Source: Heliocidaris tuberculata (taxonomy: Eukaryota; Echinodermata; Echinoidea; Camarodonta; Echinometridae). Taken from it: a stretch of 64,000 nt of DNA. The notes under the pieces were generated by a model. It worked only from the letters and a program-made list of their open reading frames with translations, did not search any database and was not told the origin of the DNA. The stretch covers positions 4,465,177-4,529,176 of the forward strand of contig CM046844.1 of NCBI GenBank assembly GCA_025618425.1, written 5' to 3'. The translations under genes and the position numbers were made by a program. Shown in pieces: positions 50,701 through 63,848 of this stretch (within the stretch, counting starts at the first letter, position 1; every line of letters starts with the position of its first letter).

Positions 50701-53700
50701 TTGATCAGACCCAGCTCCTGTGTACGTGATGAGTGTTCTACTGGTGGAGATCTCCCACAGTTTCACCAAGGAGTCCTTCCCGCTGGATAGAACATACTGC
50801 AGGGAAGGGCAGAAAATGGACAACAATCAAATCCTCTTCAACGCAAAGCAATTTGCATTACATCACTATTTGCCCATTCAAACATGAGCTGGTGATGAGG
50901 CGGTGATCTATCAGCGAGCAAAGTGAAGTGAACGTGCATAACCAAGACTCTAATTTATGCCAACAGTCAGTGGTGATGCATTATGTACTCGTCTTTAAAG
51001 TATAAAAACAGGACCACTCAACTACTTCTTGTTTTTGTTTGTTTGTTTTTTAAAATCAATATAATAATAATAATAATAATATTGGATATTTATATAGCGC
51101 TCATATCCACCATGAATGGTGCTCAAGGCGCTCCAATATTACCCCGGCTCTAGCTAGGCTACCGATTTCGGCGCTCACAGCATTCAAGGAATTCATTCCT
51201 GCCGGTATCCATTTAACACCTGGGTGGAGAGTGGCAAATGTAGATTAATATCTTGCCAAAGGACAGTAGTGCCGCACTGGGGTTCAAACCCACGACCTTC
51301 CCATCTTCAGTCAAGTGTTTAAACCACTCGACTACGACAGATACAGCCATATGGCTGTGGATCGTCCTTACCTTTCCATTCCTTGAAAACCTAACAGAGC
51401 AAACAGGGCTACCCCCATGGGCATCTGTCAGGGTGTTGATACACCTGTTACTAACACCATCCCAGAGTTTGATGGTTCCATCTTTACTGCAGGATGCATA
51501 CATGTTGGCAAGTGGACTGTACTCCATCTGTAAATGTTGGAAAGAAATGTTGATTTATCAAATAGATCTGTTTTTATTGGAAATGTATGAAATAGTTCTC
51601 TATTTAAAGAGAATGTTGAGTTCTGGGAAAAAATAAAAAAATAATTTCTGAGATGTCAGGTTGGAAGTTTATCATAACAGAAATGTTCCCTGAAAAGGAT
51701 AGCTCTTCAAATGCCCTCACATTCAAAATATGACAAGAAACAGCTGAAACGTTTGGGCCGAACATTTGTGTGTAGTCCCATATACATATTTCTGTGTGAA
51801 GTGCATGTGACTCTCAGCAGAATTTAGTCAATTTCTTATCATTTTGGTGATCCCAAAACCTTACAGCATACACCAATTCTTATGTGTGATATACTCAATC
51901 TTTCCCAATTGCTTTGAGACAGTTTCTTTCACAATACAATCTCATGACCAGAAGTCAACTTTATCTTTAAATTGGTACATGATCCAGATTTCTGAATTTG
52001 GAAGCAAAACATCTTATCACTACCCACAACAGTTATATCCAGCATATTGGATCAGTGACTTGTATTAGAACTGAAAGATCCTCAGTTCAATAACCAAGAA
52101 AGGGGTCATCATTGTCCTTGCTTAAGCATGCTGATGACTTCTTAACTTTACAAGAAAGAAAGAACTAATCAATGAAAGAGAAAGGCGAGTTCTGGTAAAA
52201 GTGAAAAATAATTTGTGAGCTTTCTCATTTTTTACATTAGTTTGAAAGAATATCATAGAAGAAATGTTTCCTGAATGAGTACTACTCTTCAAATGCCCTC
52301 ATATTCAAAATATGATGAGAAATAACTGAAAAGTTTGTACTAAACTTTTGTGCAACATGGGCGTGTGTGGACCATATAAACATTTCTGTGTCAGTGCACA
52401 AGACTTTCAGCAAGACTGACTCAATTTCTCATTGCTTTTTTTAATTTTTCCAAAACCTCACAGTATACACCAATTCTTAAACTAAATATTCATTTATTTA
52501 TTTATTTATTTATCTATTTCAGTTTAAAAAGACACATAAATATTTAATCAACCTTTCAAATTGCTTCCAGACAGTTTCTTTCACAATGTAATCACTTGAC
52601 CATAACCCAACTTTACCTATGATAATTTGTAAGAGGTTATAAAGAGGGAAATGGAGAAAGGAAGAGAGGGAGGGAAGAGTAAATGAGAAACAAGAGTCAG
52701 AGAGATAGAAGGAATAAGGAGGGAGGAAAAGGGAGATGGGGATGATGGATGAGAGGGTATAGCAAAGGTGAGAACAGCAGAGAAAGAGAGAGAGATAGAG
52801 AATGGTAGAGGGAAAGCAAAAAAGCAATAGAACATTCAAACTTGTTATGCTGATATGAAATTAAGTATCAAACCTCAATAATCATTGATGTATTTATACT
52901 TACCATATTGATCATAGCTTTGTGTTGGTCATTGGGATTGCAAGAAACAAAGCATTGTGCAGTGTTCACATCATACAGTCTCACTGTCAAAAAAAAAAAA
53001 AAAATCGAGAAAATTGCAGCATTAACCATATGTGACCCTCCACCACAAAATGACCAATAAGTCGTAATGGGAGTTTTAGAGTAAACAGCTGAAAAAGGTG
53101 ATTTTGGGTGGACATTTTGATTTTAAGTTTTTTGTTTTTCCTGAAAGTTTATTTATTAATCTACCATCTGACAAAATTTCAGGGTAAAATACCATGTTAA
53201 AATATGTTTTTACTCTCATTCAAAATGACCAATTTTTCCCTGAAATTCAAACTTTGTGTGTCAGCTTGCTGGGATAGTACTTCACATCGCTCTTCTAGGA
53301 TAGCTCAAAAACTATATACTGTCTGATATTCAGAATCTAAATAAACAAAGAAATATATCTATTCTAAAGGTATGGAAAGTTTCAACCCAATCTAATTAGT
53401 ACTTCACAGTGTAGGCTAGAGAGTTTTGACTCAACCTTTTGTGCGACAAACAATAGGACACAAATTAAGTGCTCTTAAATGGTCACTGTTCTTTATAGCC
53501 CGTTTTCTCTATTGTTTTGGTCATTAGCCTGTCTGACACGTTGGCACTCTCACTGTAATTTACAAGGGTTTGCTTAGTCCATACAAGACAAGTTATATCA
53601 TTTTAAAGCTAAGAATCTAAGCTTTCAAACTGTGCTGAAATTTAAAAAACCCAAATTTCCAACTTATTGGTCATTTTGTGGTGGAGGGTCACATATGGTC

Positions 53701-54468
53701 TTCTAAATATATTTGAGTGCAAAGTGGAAAATTAAGAACACTTTTTTCTTCTTTTTTTTACACACAAGGCATTCAAAATCTTTTTTTTTTCTCTCTTTTT
53801 TTTTTTTTACAAAACAATGAAAAATTCAGAATCTTAGGTGTGAATAAGAAGGCAACAGTAAGAGGGAGTATAACATTGTCATGATTAAATGGTTAACCAC
53901 TCATCAGTCTTGGTAGTTTAGCCAGGCTAAACATTGCTATAAACTTTCTTCCATTTCACATGCTTATGGCCAACTAGGGCACGAGGCAGTAAACAACTTT
54001 GAATAAATACAGCATATCTGCCAACCTTCCACAGGAAAATACAGAAATCTCACACAGTAAAATAAGGAATACAGTTTATTTTGGATACTTTCACACATAG
54101 GTTTTCATAAAAAGAGAGGAATCTATGGCTCATAACACTAGTTTGAAGGCTGAAAAAGATGAATCATTCCTCCCAAACAGGAATGGTTGGCAGGTATGAT
54201 GCAGTAGTAATATAACATAAGATAAGGGTAGTACACATTACGAGTCCGTATACTGTAACACAGAGATCAGTTTCTCTGGCCATCCATTTGCACGTAACGT
54301 GGTTCTTATTTGGCAACGATGGTTTCTTCATTGTGGTTCGCTGTGTCATAACAATAATAACAGCTATATTTAGGGGATGATCAAGGTGCCCTACAAAGTA
54401 CAATGGGTAGATCTATGAGAAATTCCAGGCAAGGATTTCTTGTCACCGTGGGGGGGGGGGGGGGGATG

Positions 54469-54499
<31 letters not shown>

Positions 54500-57400
54500 C
54501 AGAATAATAAACCGTTCTTGTATAGCGCATATCACATTATGATATAACGTCCCTATGCACTTCCAAAGGTTTGGATATTATTACCCTGGCTTTAGCTCTG
54601 GCTGCCGTAATCAGTGCACAGTGCATTTCAAGGAATAAATCCTGCCAGGTACCCATTTAACACCTGGGTGGAGAGTGGCAAACGTGGATTAATGTCTTGC
54701 CCAAAGACGCTAGTGCCGGGCTGAGATTCTAACCTTCAACCCTTGCATTGAGAGTCAAGTGAATGAACCACTATATCATGACACCTCTACATATTCCAGG
54801 GGGGTATTTCATCAAGTTTCTTGTCAGTGATTTTTACTGGCAAATTTGCTCTCAGCCAATCAGATGCAAGGATTTCAGTAGCTTATAACAGTTAATGCAA
54901 CTTGTCACTGAAGTTTTATGAAACAGGGCCCTGGTTATCAATGATCAACCAAGGAACAAGAACTCACATGTAGGATGTTCCGTTGCAACCAGTAAGAAGT
55001 CTCCACAAGGATGGAATGTAGTAAATCGGATGGGAGACACCTCCTGAATGGACTTGGCTGATTTTTTCACGGTGGACTTCGAGAAATCAAAGAGCTTGAC
55101 GGTGCAGTCTTTACCTCCTGATACCAGGATAGGCCAAGATGGGTGAAAATCAAGAGCTGTGATGTCCTGCAGAAATGAAACAATGAAGTGAAGGAATGAC
55201 TATGTCACCAATATGCTTTCACCTTACTGCATGATATTGTTGTTGTGAGGAAGTCACTTTGTAACTCAAGTTAAATGTTGTAACTAAGGACCAAATTGAT
55301 GTTAAGATTAACCAATTCTACACATATCTGAAAAAGTAAATATGAATCACAAGCAATCTGTTTAAGGAGGGTCATTGCTGCTTTTACTGTGCTAAACATG
55401 AACATTTTGGGGGTCTCCGTGAGGCAACACTCTCACATGGCATAACTAAGAGAAAACATAAGTTTACTCATAATAATATATGCGTAATCAACTTGAAATT
55501 ACTTACATCAACATGATCATAGAGTGTCCTAATGACTGGATGGCTCTCCACAGTATCTGTAGTAGGGGCTGAGGCAGCACTCTTGGCTAACATACGCTCC
55601 ACATCCAGGATCTAATAGTCAGAAGAATACAACATTACTATTACAAATCATCAAGGAGTTACAAACCAAATTATCTACTCTCCTGGAGCAACCGCGGTGT
55701 GACAAAATGTGAACACTCCGAAGTTAAAAGCAAAATGTATACATAATTATCTTGCATCAAGATATCACGGATGTAGGTAAACAATTCCAAGTAATCATGA
55801 ATGAAGTTAAGACCTTAAGAGTTTTCACCATGGATCAAAACCCTGGACTGCCAAATGAAAGGTACACGTACTGTACATGTGCCAAAAGTCAACTGTGGCA
55901 GTCCTTTGTTTGTTCCACTGGTTGACCCTCAACACCACGGAAATAGCAGACATGAAGCTCTTTGTGAGATAAATAATAAGTACCTCATTTCATTTGTTTC
56001 CATAATCCCTCAAAAATACTTATATAGTCAACCTCGCTTAAGTCGATGTCGCATGTGTCGAGCAGTCGCTTAAGTCAATGAAAAAAAAAAGTCCCAATTT
56101 ATCCTCATAGACTTACGTGTGTTAATTCTATGTACAGTGTACAAGCTTTCCAGGTTCAGACTCATTCTTTCATAACTCTAAAACCTTGTTAGAACTGAAA
56201 TTTAATAGTGCAAGCACAACAATAAATTTATGGAGGATCTCTTTTACATTAAAAGAAGAAATCCTCGACAACATTATCCCAAGAGTAGTTACTAAAAAAT
56301 GAAAAGCAATAATCATATTCTTTTAATGATGATACCTTGATTGAAGCATCACTTGATCCTGTTGCAATAAGCTGGCCTATAAAAAAAACATGAAGAATAA
56401 ACTCCAGCTTAATTTAAAAACCTTGAAAATTATACAGAAAAGATAGCATGCAGTACAAGAAATAACAATATCCTTGAAAATATATATTATTTTATAATTA
56501 CATCATTTGAATTACTTCAGCACACTCAAATCTTTGTCTAAAATGGTACTTGAAAATAACATGAGGTTGAATCTGGCTTATGATTATTTTTTACTCTTTC
56601 ATATTCAACCCATGTGTATTAGCAAAGACTTCATCACGTTTTATTTGACTTACAATAAATGGGTTAAAACATTGTACCGACATAGAGAACAATATAGAAT
56701 AGAATAAATGAGAAGAAGAAGGGCCCAACTCCATAAAAACTGTTTTTGAGTGATAAAGAAAATCTTTTAATATTTCATAGTTTCAGAAACAAGGTTTTCA
56801 TCTATGGGAAACATTTTTTTATTATTATTAATTATTCAGTACATGTAGATGAAAAAGTTCTATCTCTTTAACTTAACAAAATAGTAAGTTTTTTTATTGT
56901 TTCAGTAGAGTTGGGCCATCTTTCCTCTCAAGTCTCATGTATCAATTCATTCATTTAAAAAAAAAAAAATAAGCAACGACTGTGCCAATAATAAAATGAG
57001 AAGAAATAAACAAACCATCCTTGCTCCATGCGGCTATACGACAGGGACCCTTGTGAGCAGTGACATAACACGTCTCATACTGGGCTGCTTCTGGTGCTTG
57101 AGTCTGGACTGTAGGAAAATAGCAAATCATCATTAATTGTTAAAGTTTACCAATCATCTGAAAATATAATTTGTGTACCACTAGGAAGTATAAAATTAAT
57201 TAACCTCAAAGAACTTTGTCTGGCATTCTTCTATAGGTCAACAGTTTAGGAGTATGAAGGAAATAAAAGATAGCATGAAGGTGCGAGCGCGGAACAAAAC
57301 TCCAAGTTGGGTTCCTCGCAAGCCCTTATTTTGGCAAGCCCCTTTTATGCTTATAGAGAGTGTAATTAAACTATTTGAAGCCCATATTTTCAATATATCA

Positions 57401-60400
57401 TAACGACATGGAACCTCTAACATACAAAATATTTTTTGGTGATTGGTACCCTTAAATATACATACAGGATTTTAGCAGGTTTACAAGAATATACCCAAAT
57501 TTTTTAACTTTACGGAGGTAAGAGCAGCAAGAAACAGATTTATCTTACCTTCTGTATCAAAGTCCAGATCAATAGATGTGGCTGGAGCAACTGTGTCCGA
57601 TATTGATAGAGCCGGTTGTCCTGTGGAAAAATTATTATAATCCTTTGGGGTTTAAAGACTATACACAACATTTTCCCCGTCAAAAAATATTCAATGCAAG
57701 CTCTTGAAGCAACTGTATAAAAGATCTGATTAAATTTGACTTGACCTTATCTATCTAAAATAAAATTAATAACAAACTACAAGTACTTCATTGCACACAG
57801 TCAAGCCTGACTTAGTCACAACCTCTCCATGAAGGCAACCTGTCTATAATGGTCACTTCTTCAAGAACTGGTGTAGAAAGGCCTTTGTCTACAGAGGCCA
57901 TTTTTTTCTATTTCCCTTGGATGTCCTTAATAGACAGGTTTGACAGTAAATTTTATGATTTGTTTGTTGTATTTTTTTTTTACTACCTCTACATCAAAGG
58001 GATATGATTAATTTTAAAAAATCATTATGAAGTTTATGGAACAAAATCAATGCAGTTTAAAAGCTATTTGTATCCATTATTTGAGTGGAAATATCTACAT
58101 TGATGTTTCTGTCTACAGCAAAGGTATGTGCTAAAATTACTTTAAAAACATTATCAGTCAGTTTACGGAACATACATGTAACCAATGCAGTTTAAATACT
58201 CTAAAGTATTTATGAAGAAATAGGATGACTTACTATCAGGTTCTGCTCTGAGACCAAGCTGTACTACTTTCTGAAGACGGTCAGAGGGAGGGCAGTCTGG
58301 GACCGGGCAAACAATCTTACTCAGCTGTTGGGCAACCTCATGGTAACCATCATGGAGGAGTTGACTGCAATGGAAGAAACAATTAAAAAAGAAAGAAAAG
58401 ATTTTACGGTATTGGTGGCTGTCCAAATTCTGTCACGGAGATACGAGCACTTGCCCTCTCGCGGTGACCAAGATATGTACATGTACATTAATGAAAACAA
58501 TACACCGCTTCGCCAGAACCGACAGTAAATTACAACTTTCATTTTAGGAATTATGTTTTCCAACATTGGTGAGTTGAATTTATTGTATTTCATTGATATA
58601 TTAGTGTCAGTATTTGTAAATCAAATACTGATTTTGAGTGAATGTTGACTTTCGTGCAGTTGTGTTTGAAAAGTGTTGAGATGTATGACTGTGTCTGAGT
58701 GCACACATGAAGTATGCTAATGTCGTTATGAATGCTTGTTGCTGAAGACCGGAAGTTGGTCTTGGCAAAGATGGCTTTGTTTATTAGGGACTTGCATAAA
58801 TTTTTCACTTTCAGATATCTAAAATAAAATACATATCATTGGAAAGAGCTCACTTTCAATATTATTTTAAGCCATACACCAAGAAATAACTCCTCTCCGT
58901 TGCAGAGTTATGCCAATTTATAGACCCCCAAAACACCACTAAATTATGACATTTTTTATACATAATTTAGCATACCAAAATTGTGATTTTGTGTACGCAG
59001 CATAACATACATTTACATGCAGAGTGTATGGAGCATAATGTGCATTCACTGAAAAGTGTTGTAGAGTATACTATGATCTAATGTACACATGTATTTTATT
59101 TAATACTATGTCTTGGTGTTTTCACTCCAATTTAATAAAGACTGATATGTTTTGTTTTCTTTTTAAAAAATTTTAAAAATTTTGTCCACAAAGAAACTCG
59201 GTATCGCGCGCACACATCGATCTCTACAATCGCGCACGTGGGAAAATCAGGACTTATACATGTGCGCGATAGGGACCAAATTTTCAACTGCCAAATTTTT
59301 GGGGGGGAGATGTCAGCACTCTCTGCGATCAGGAAATGTAAACAATGACTTGCGATACCCCGTTTCGCCAGAACTGACTGTAAATTATGGATTTCAGTTT
59401 TTGATTTATCTTTTCCAACATCGGTGAGTTGAATTTATTGCATTTCATGGATATTTCGGTGTCGGATTTTTGTAAATTAAATGCCAATTTTGAGTGAATG
59501 TTGGTGACTTTTGTGCAGTGGTGTTTGAAAGTGTTGAGGTGTATGACTAGAGTCTACAAACGAAGTATAGTAAAGTCGCTATGTGTGGTTAAAACGTAAG
59601 AGTATCTTATAAGAAATGAGTTGTGAGGTAAAATACAAATTATTATTCAATATCAAAATGACTTAATATCATTGTTTCTTGTTCTTATTCCCACTCTAGA
59701 CAAATTGTAAGTAGGTGGAGTGGCCTCTACCTGAGACTAAGTGGTGCTAGTTTTGACAAAGATGATGGACAGAAATATTTGTGTTGAAAGACTTTGTAAA
59801 TGTAGCTGTCTGATGTTTCTCATAACAATGAAACAAAAAACACTATTTAATATATTGCTGATGTGATTCTAAATAAACATATTTAATTGTTGAATATCAG
59901 ACATGTCTAACCATATTTATCCTTAATTATAAATAAATTTTAGAAAATGCAAGAGAAAAGAGTGGATGAAATTATAAAATGCGAAGAATAAAAACATATC
60001 TACTGTACTTCTTCAAATCATTCAGTGTATTTCTAACAAAAATCAACCCTGCAAGTAGACAAAGAAGTACATAATTGATTAAAAGATTGTGATATAAAAC
60101 TCATTTCAATAAATTGAAAAGATAAATCTCATTCTCAGAGGCAAATAAAAACCACGAAAACAATTGTCCAATAATCAAACTGGCAAGAAGCACTCAACAA
60201 TACCAAGGATTAAAACTAAAGAAAATAAGTCCATTCTGAACTTCTGAAGCCTAATTCCAAGGAAAGTAATTTAACATTTGACATCCAAAAACAAAAATAG
60301 AACATATATGTTTATCTCAAAATAGTAAAAATAATATTCTTTTACATATTTTCCATAGAGATATTGCAAGAATATTTCGGTTGGAACGATGAAAAGTAAG

Positions 60401-62347
60401 GTAAAATCATTCATATCGACTCGGCACAATTACAGAAGAGCAACGACACCCGCCAGCATAGGCTGTGAGCCCTGCTGTGGGGAATTGCCGAGCGGTTTCT
60501 TCTGTCCACTGCCCCGGGATCTATCGGGTGTGCGGTCATGGTGTTCACGCCTTAAATTGCTCACGGTATGAAGGTAGAGTGCGAGGCACTTATACAGGTA
60601 CAAGCTAATCTGAAGATAACCTTGTACTCCAGACTAGCTTTTACGTGTGAATAGGCTTCAATAGCTTTTGTGTGTATCAGCAGGCCTTTTTCCAGTCTAG
60701 ATCATTCATACATGAGAGGAAAATAATTATTTAAAATTTCACTTTCAATTCTGAATCCCCAAATTTGTGGCATAGTAAGAGTTGAAGAGTCCCTGAATCA
60801 GGTAATCTAGCAAATTTAAGAAAATTAAATCTTGCTTAGAGCAATTTTGTTGTCTATTTTTGACTGCTGCAACAGCGAATGTTGGACACAGTCCCACATC
60901 ACTCACACTTATGCAAGGTTATTGGAGATAACCTCGCACTCTGTACCTTCATACAGTGAGCAATTGCCTCCCATAGGCAAGTGTGTGATATCTTGCCCAT
61001 ATGTGTGCAGGAGAGGAGTAAGATCACTGACCAAAAACAGGCTGAAAATTTCACTTGATCAAGATGATAAAGATCCTTTTGAAGGATCTAGCATGAAATT
61101 ACATGTAGATATTCTATCATTTTAAAATGTAGAAGGAAGTATTTTCTAAAAATTTTGCCGATTATATTGGTGTTTTTACCTCTTCAACTTAGAGGTCATG
61201 ACAGGCCAAAATTGACACAGCCCCATATAGTGATGGTCCCGTGAGTGGTCCTACATAGGCAAGGGCCTATTTTGGAGTGAGTGCGATAAATGTGAGTGCC
61301 CTGAATCACTCATGGGCCCTTGCCTATGTGGGACTGTGTCCAACATTCACTGTTGCAGCAGTCAAAAATTTGGGGATTCAGAATTGAAAGTGAAATTTTA
61401 AATAATTATTTTCCTCTCATGTTTTCCTCAAAAACAGATAAAAAAATTGCTCTAAGCAAGATTTAATTTTCTTAAATTTGTTAGATTACCTGATTCATGG
61501 ACTCTTTCACTCTTACTGTGCCACAAATTAGGGGATTCAGAATTGAAAGTGAAATTTTAAATAATTATTTTCCTCTCCTGTATGAATGATCTAGCCTGGA
61601 AAAGGGCCTGCTGATACACACAATAGCTATTGAAGCCTATTCACCTATAAAAGAGCTAGTCTGAGTACAAGGTTATCTTCAGATAAGCTTGTACATGTAT
61701 AAGTGCCCTGAATCGGTAATCTAACAAATTAATAAGAAAATTAAATCATGCTTACAGCAATTTTGTTGTCTGTTTTTGACTACTGCAACAGTGATTGTTT
61801 GACAGAGTCCTACAGAGGCAAGGGCCTATGAGTGCCCCCAGCTCTGCAATTGATTTCATCCACAGAATTAATGACATCAAAATAGAGTACGTGTTACACT
61901 TGGCGCCCCATAGACTTCTAAATCTGGGATTTTACTTCTAGCATTTTTTTTCTATTATTTTGCATGAAATTACAAGGGAACCTATGTCTATGACTAACGG
62001 ATTTTATATTCATTAGTCATATTATTATAATAGTATAATGCTGATGCTGAAAAACTTTGCAAAAGGCTTAAGACTTTAATAGTTGGCAAGCTCTCGCTCT
62101 TCTTAGCCGAGGCTGAGCTTCAGCGCTGCAAGCAGCATCGTGGAGCTGGCAGTACCCGTAAGTCCCGGCGGCGTATTGTGACACTGCCCATGCCCACAGA
62201 CAATCACACACGCACGCGCACATAATGCCATCGAAATTGTCATTGCATTGTTAGCTATCTGGTGAAATACAATGAAAATCTATCATACCTAATTATCAGT
62301 CTATACATCTGATCCTTCTCTCTTATAGTCATGGTTGCCAGAGACAT
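47786..62347 (-). CDS. CSTF1: CSTF1, cleavage stimulation factor subunit 1 (CstF-50), complete
   Basis: Complete coding model on the minus strand: 62289-62347, 58234-58364, 57549-57620, 57016-57108, 56336-56376, 55507-55611, 54968-55166, 52904-52983, 51372-51527, 50655-50796, 49794-49874, 47786-47898. The exons sum to 1272 bp (423 residues plus stop; human CSTF1 is 431), all introns are GT-AG and all phases agree. The start is the ATG at 62345-62347: an in-frame TGA lies shortly upstream, the context is ACCATG, and 20 residues precede QLLHDGY as in the vertebrate protein. A second ATG five codons later is possible. Residues 1-63 form the dimerisation region; residues from about 100 form the WD40 propeller, with [10 protein letters not shown] and [10 protein letters not shown] typical. 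In the family it works with CSTF2 and CSTF3 at the downstream poly-A element. Exons 4-12 repeat in unit A. Confidence 0.95.
47951..48548. mobile_element. 600-bp MITE, unit B copy
   Basis: Equivalent of 14429-15028 with CAG at 47948-47950 and 48549-48551. It lacks the ACG triplet present near 14718 in unit A. Confidence 0.8.
50277..50412. mobile_element. MITE with GGCCCTGTTTCAT ends, unit B
   Basis: Equivalent of 16760-16895; CTG at 50274-50276 and 50413-50415. Confidence 0.75.
51060..51339 (-). mobile_element. tRNA-derived SINE, unit B copy
   Basis: Same insertion as 17549-17826 with the same tail and B-box-like motif. Confidence 0.75.
51613..52623. repeat. Diverged tandem duplication within CSTF1 intron, unit B
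   Basis: Same two segments as in unit A (about 51613-51968 and 52181-52623), showing that this local duplication is older than the split of units A and B. Confidence 0.75.
53031..53693. mobile_element. TA-flanked inverted-repeat element, unit B
   Basis: Equivalent of 19518-20177, 3 bp longer. The right terminal repeat reads GGTCATTTTG where unit A has GGTCGTTTTG, so here the two ends match better. Confidence 0.8.
54472..54786 (-). mobile_element. tRNA-derived SINE, second copy, unit B
   Basis: Equivalent of 20957-21271 with the same tail and body. Confidence 0.7.
54800..54930. mobile_element. MITE with GGCCCTGTTTCAT ends, inverted copy, unit B
   Basis: Equivalent of 21285-21415, in the same CSTF1 intron position. 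Confidence 0.7.
57798..57946. mobile_element. Tc1/mariner-like MITE remnant
   Basis: CAGTCAAGCCTGACTTA at the left and the inverse of CTGTCAAACCTGTCTATTAA at the right, about 150 bp. TA follows the right end but the left flank is CA. In CSTF1 intron 2, a position not represented in unit A. Confidence 0.55.
58505..59585. repeat. Pair of direct repeats in CSTF1 intron 1
   Basis: Segments 58505-58735 and 59361-59585 share TTTCCAACAT, GGTGAGTTGAATTTATTG, TTTTGAGTGAATGTTG and TGTTTGAAA in the same order, with about 80% similarity and 855 bp spacing. Between them is AT-rich DNA and a CG-rich patch near 59200-59300. Confidence 0.65.
60587..61705. repeat. 1.1-kb imperfect palindrome in CSTF1 intron 1
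   Basis: Left arm 60587-60893 matches the inverse of right arm 61330-61705. Shared blocks include TCTGAAGATAACCTTGTACT, ATTTCACTTTCAATTCTGAA and TTGCTTAGAGCAATTTT. The right arm has an extra copy of an internal block at 61373-61437. Further short inverted pairs lie on the left flank (60552-60590 with 60930-60968), and a partial third copy at 61706-61835. Confidence 0.8.
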
Positions 62348-63143
62348 GGTGAATTCGAAGTCTTCGGAGCAGATATTTCACATGTAAAATGACCGGAAAA
62401 TTCCCCTCTGTTTGTTCCGGTACGTAGGTGCTGCACGTCGTCCAGGTTTCTTTTATGAAGCGCCACTTGTTGTATACTAACAATAGTATATTTGACGTCG
62501 AAAATTTTAGCGACAATTATGTTGGCTATACATTTGTATGCATAATTAGGCCTACTCAAGTCTTGAAATTATTATTTCATCTACACGGCCAAGCCAATAT
62601 ACATGAAATCTTAACATTTATTCTACTTGACCAGGTAGATGCTGAACCCATTTGATCATTCCATCAGGCGGGGAGCCGGGAGTGCTGGGGGTGTTGCAGC
62701 ACCCCGGATTTCTGTGGGGGGGGGGGGGGGCACTTACCCCAGGTGGTACTTAAAGCAGGGACGCAAAAAAACGCAAAAGACAGAAAGGGACAAAACTTAT
62801 TTTTAAGAATTATTCGCTCCCAATCCACAGGGAAAGTGCATTAGAAATGGCGTTTTTCTTAGGTTGAAAATGCGAAAATCTAAAGCTCGGTCGCTTTTTG
62901 TTTCCTCGCATGTATTGCGTCATGATCTCTTATTTTTGCACTCCAATATCTTCTATATAAACAACATTTTAAAAAGGATCTGAATTGAAGAAAAAAAAAA
63001 TGAAGGAATAATTTTTGTAACTCGGTATTATGTTTGATTTTTTTTTTCATGAAAAAACATCTCAACATACGAATCTTTTAGTAAATGTATATTTTAATTT
63101 GACTTCCCGTTTTGCAGGAGTATATTAATTTTAGGGGATGTTG
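62348..63143. other. Upstream region of CSTF1
   Basis: Should contain the CSTF1 promoter and 5'UTR on the minus strand. No TATA-type or other site could be singled out. A poly-G run lies at about 62716-62731. Confidence 0.35.
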
Positions 63144-63151
63144 TTCCAGAT

Positions 63152-63840
63152 CAGTGGCGGATTTAGGGGGCACACCCGGCCCGTGCCCTCCCTTGAAAGA
63201 AAAGTATGCATTGCGCCCCACTTTTTTTTATTGTGCCTCCCCCCCCCCCCCGGCCCCCCCCCTTTAGAACTAAAAACTTTTTTTTTTTTTTTTGCTTTCT
63301 TGTCAGAGAATTATGGAGGGAAATGGACCCCCATAACCCCCTCCCCCCACCTCACTGAGCGACTTCTCGAGAGCTGGCGAGACCCCCAAAATATGGGTCT
63401 CCCTCCAAGGCAGTTTCCAAAAAATGACAAACCTGCACAGGGGCGGATCCAGGATTTCGTATAAGGGGGGGGGGGCACACAAATGCAGGATTGTCAACTT
63501 TGGGAAAATGCTTGGAGGGAGACCCATATTTTTTTGGTCTCGCCAGCCCTCCAAAAGTCGCTCAGTGGGAGGGGGGGGGGGGGGGGGGTGACCAAAAAAA
63601 ATAAATTTTCGTCAGCCCTCCAAAAGTCGCTCAGTGAAGGGGGGGGTTATGGGGTCCAGTTCCCCTCCATAATTCTCTGACAACCAAGCAGAAAAAAAAA
63701 AAAAAAGGTTTTCTGGTCGAAAGGGGGGGGGGGCACGGGCCGGGATTGCCCCCCCCCCCTAAATCCGCCACTGAACCTGCATATGTGTGCGCGCCCCCCC
63801 CCCCCCCCGCCTCTTATACAAAATCCTGGATCCGCCCCTG
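63152..63840. mobile_element. hAT-like MITE, interrupted by a sister copy
   Basis: The outer element begins CAGTGGCGGATTTAGG and ends CCTGGATCCGCCCCTG. The octamer TTCCAGAT lies directly on both sides (63144-63151, 63841-63848). Without the inner insertion and one of its target copies the element is about 345 bp. No protein. Confidence 0.85.
63438..63773. mobile_element. hAT-like MITE nested in inverted orientation
   Basis: Begins CAGGGGCGGATCCAGG and ends CCTAAATCCGCCACTG, i.e. the same two end types as the outer element but swapped. AACCTGCA lies on both sides (63430-63437, 63774-63781) without mismatch. Length 336 bp, close to the inferred 345 bp of its host, so the two are members of one family. 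Confidence 0.85.
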
Positions 63841-63848
63841 TTCCAGAT

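Larger units (their letters stand above)
33524..57508. repeat. Duplication unit B, near-identical to 1-24001
   Basis: Same order and orientation as unit A: hairpin, TTAA element, LINE fragment, GPCR, MITEs, hAT elements and CSTF1. Unlike unit A, its right side continues without a gap into the first three CSTF1 exons, so this is the copy to use for gene models. The left homology boundary is set only by the start of the window, so the true duplication probably extends further left. Confidence 0.95.

Noticed and set aside
60389..60571. Possible coding exon in a GC-richer patch of CSTF1 intron 1
   Set aside because: Open frame of 60 codons without recognisable family features, splice support or second copy.
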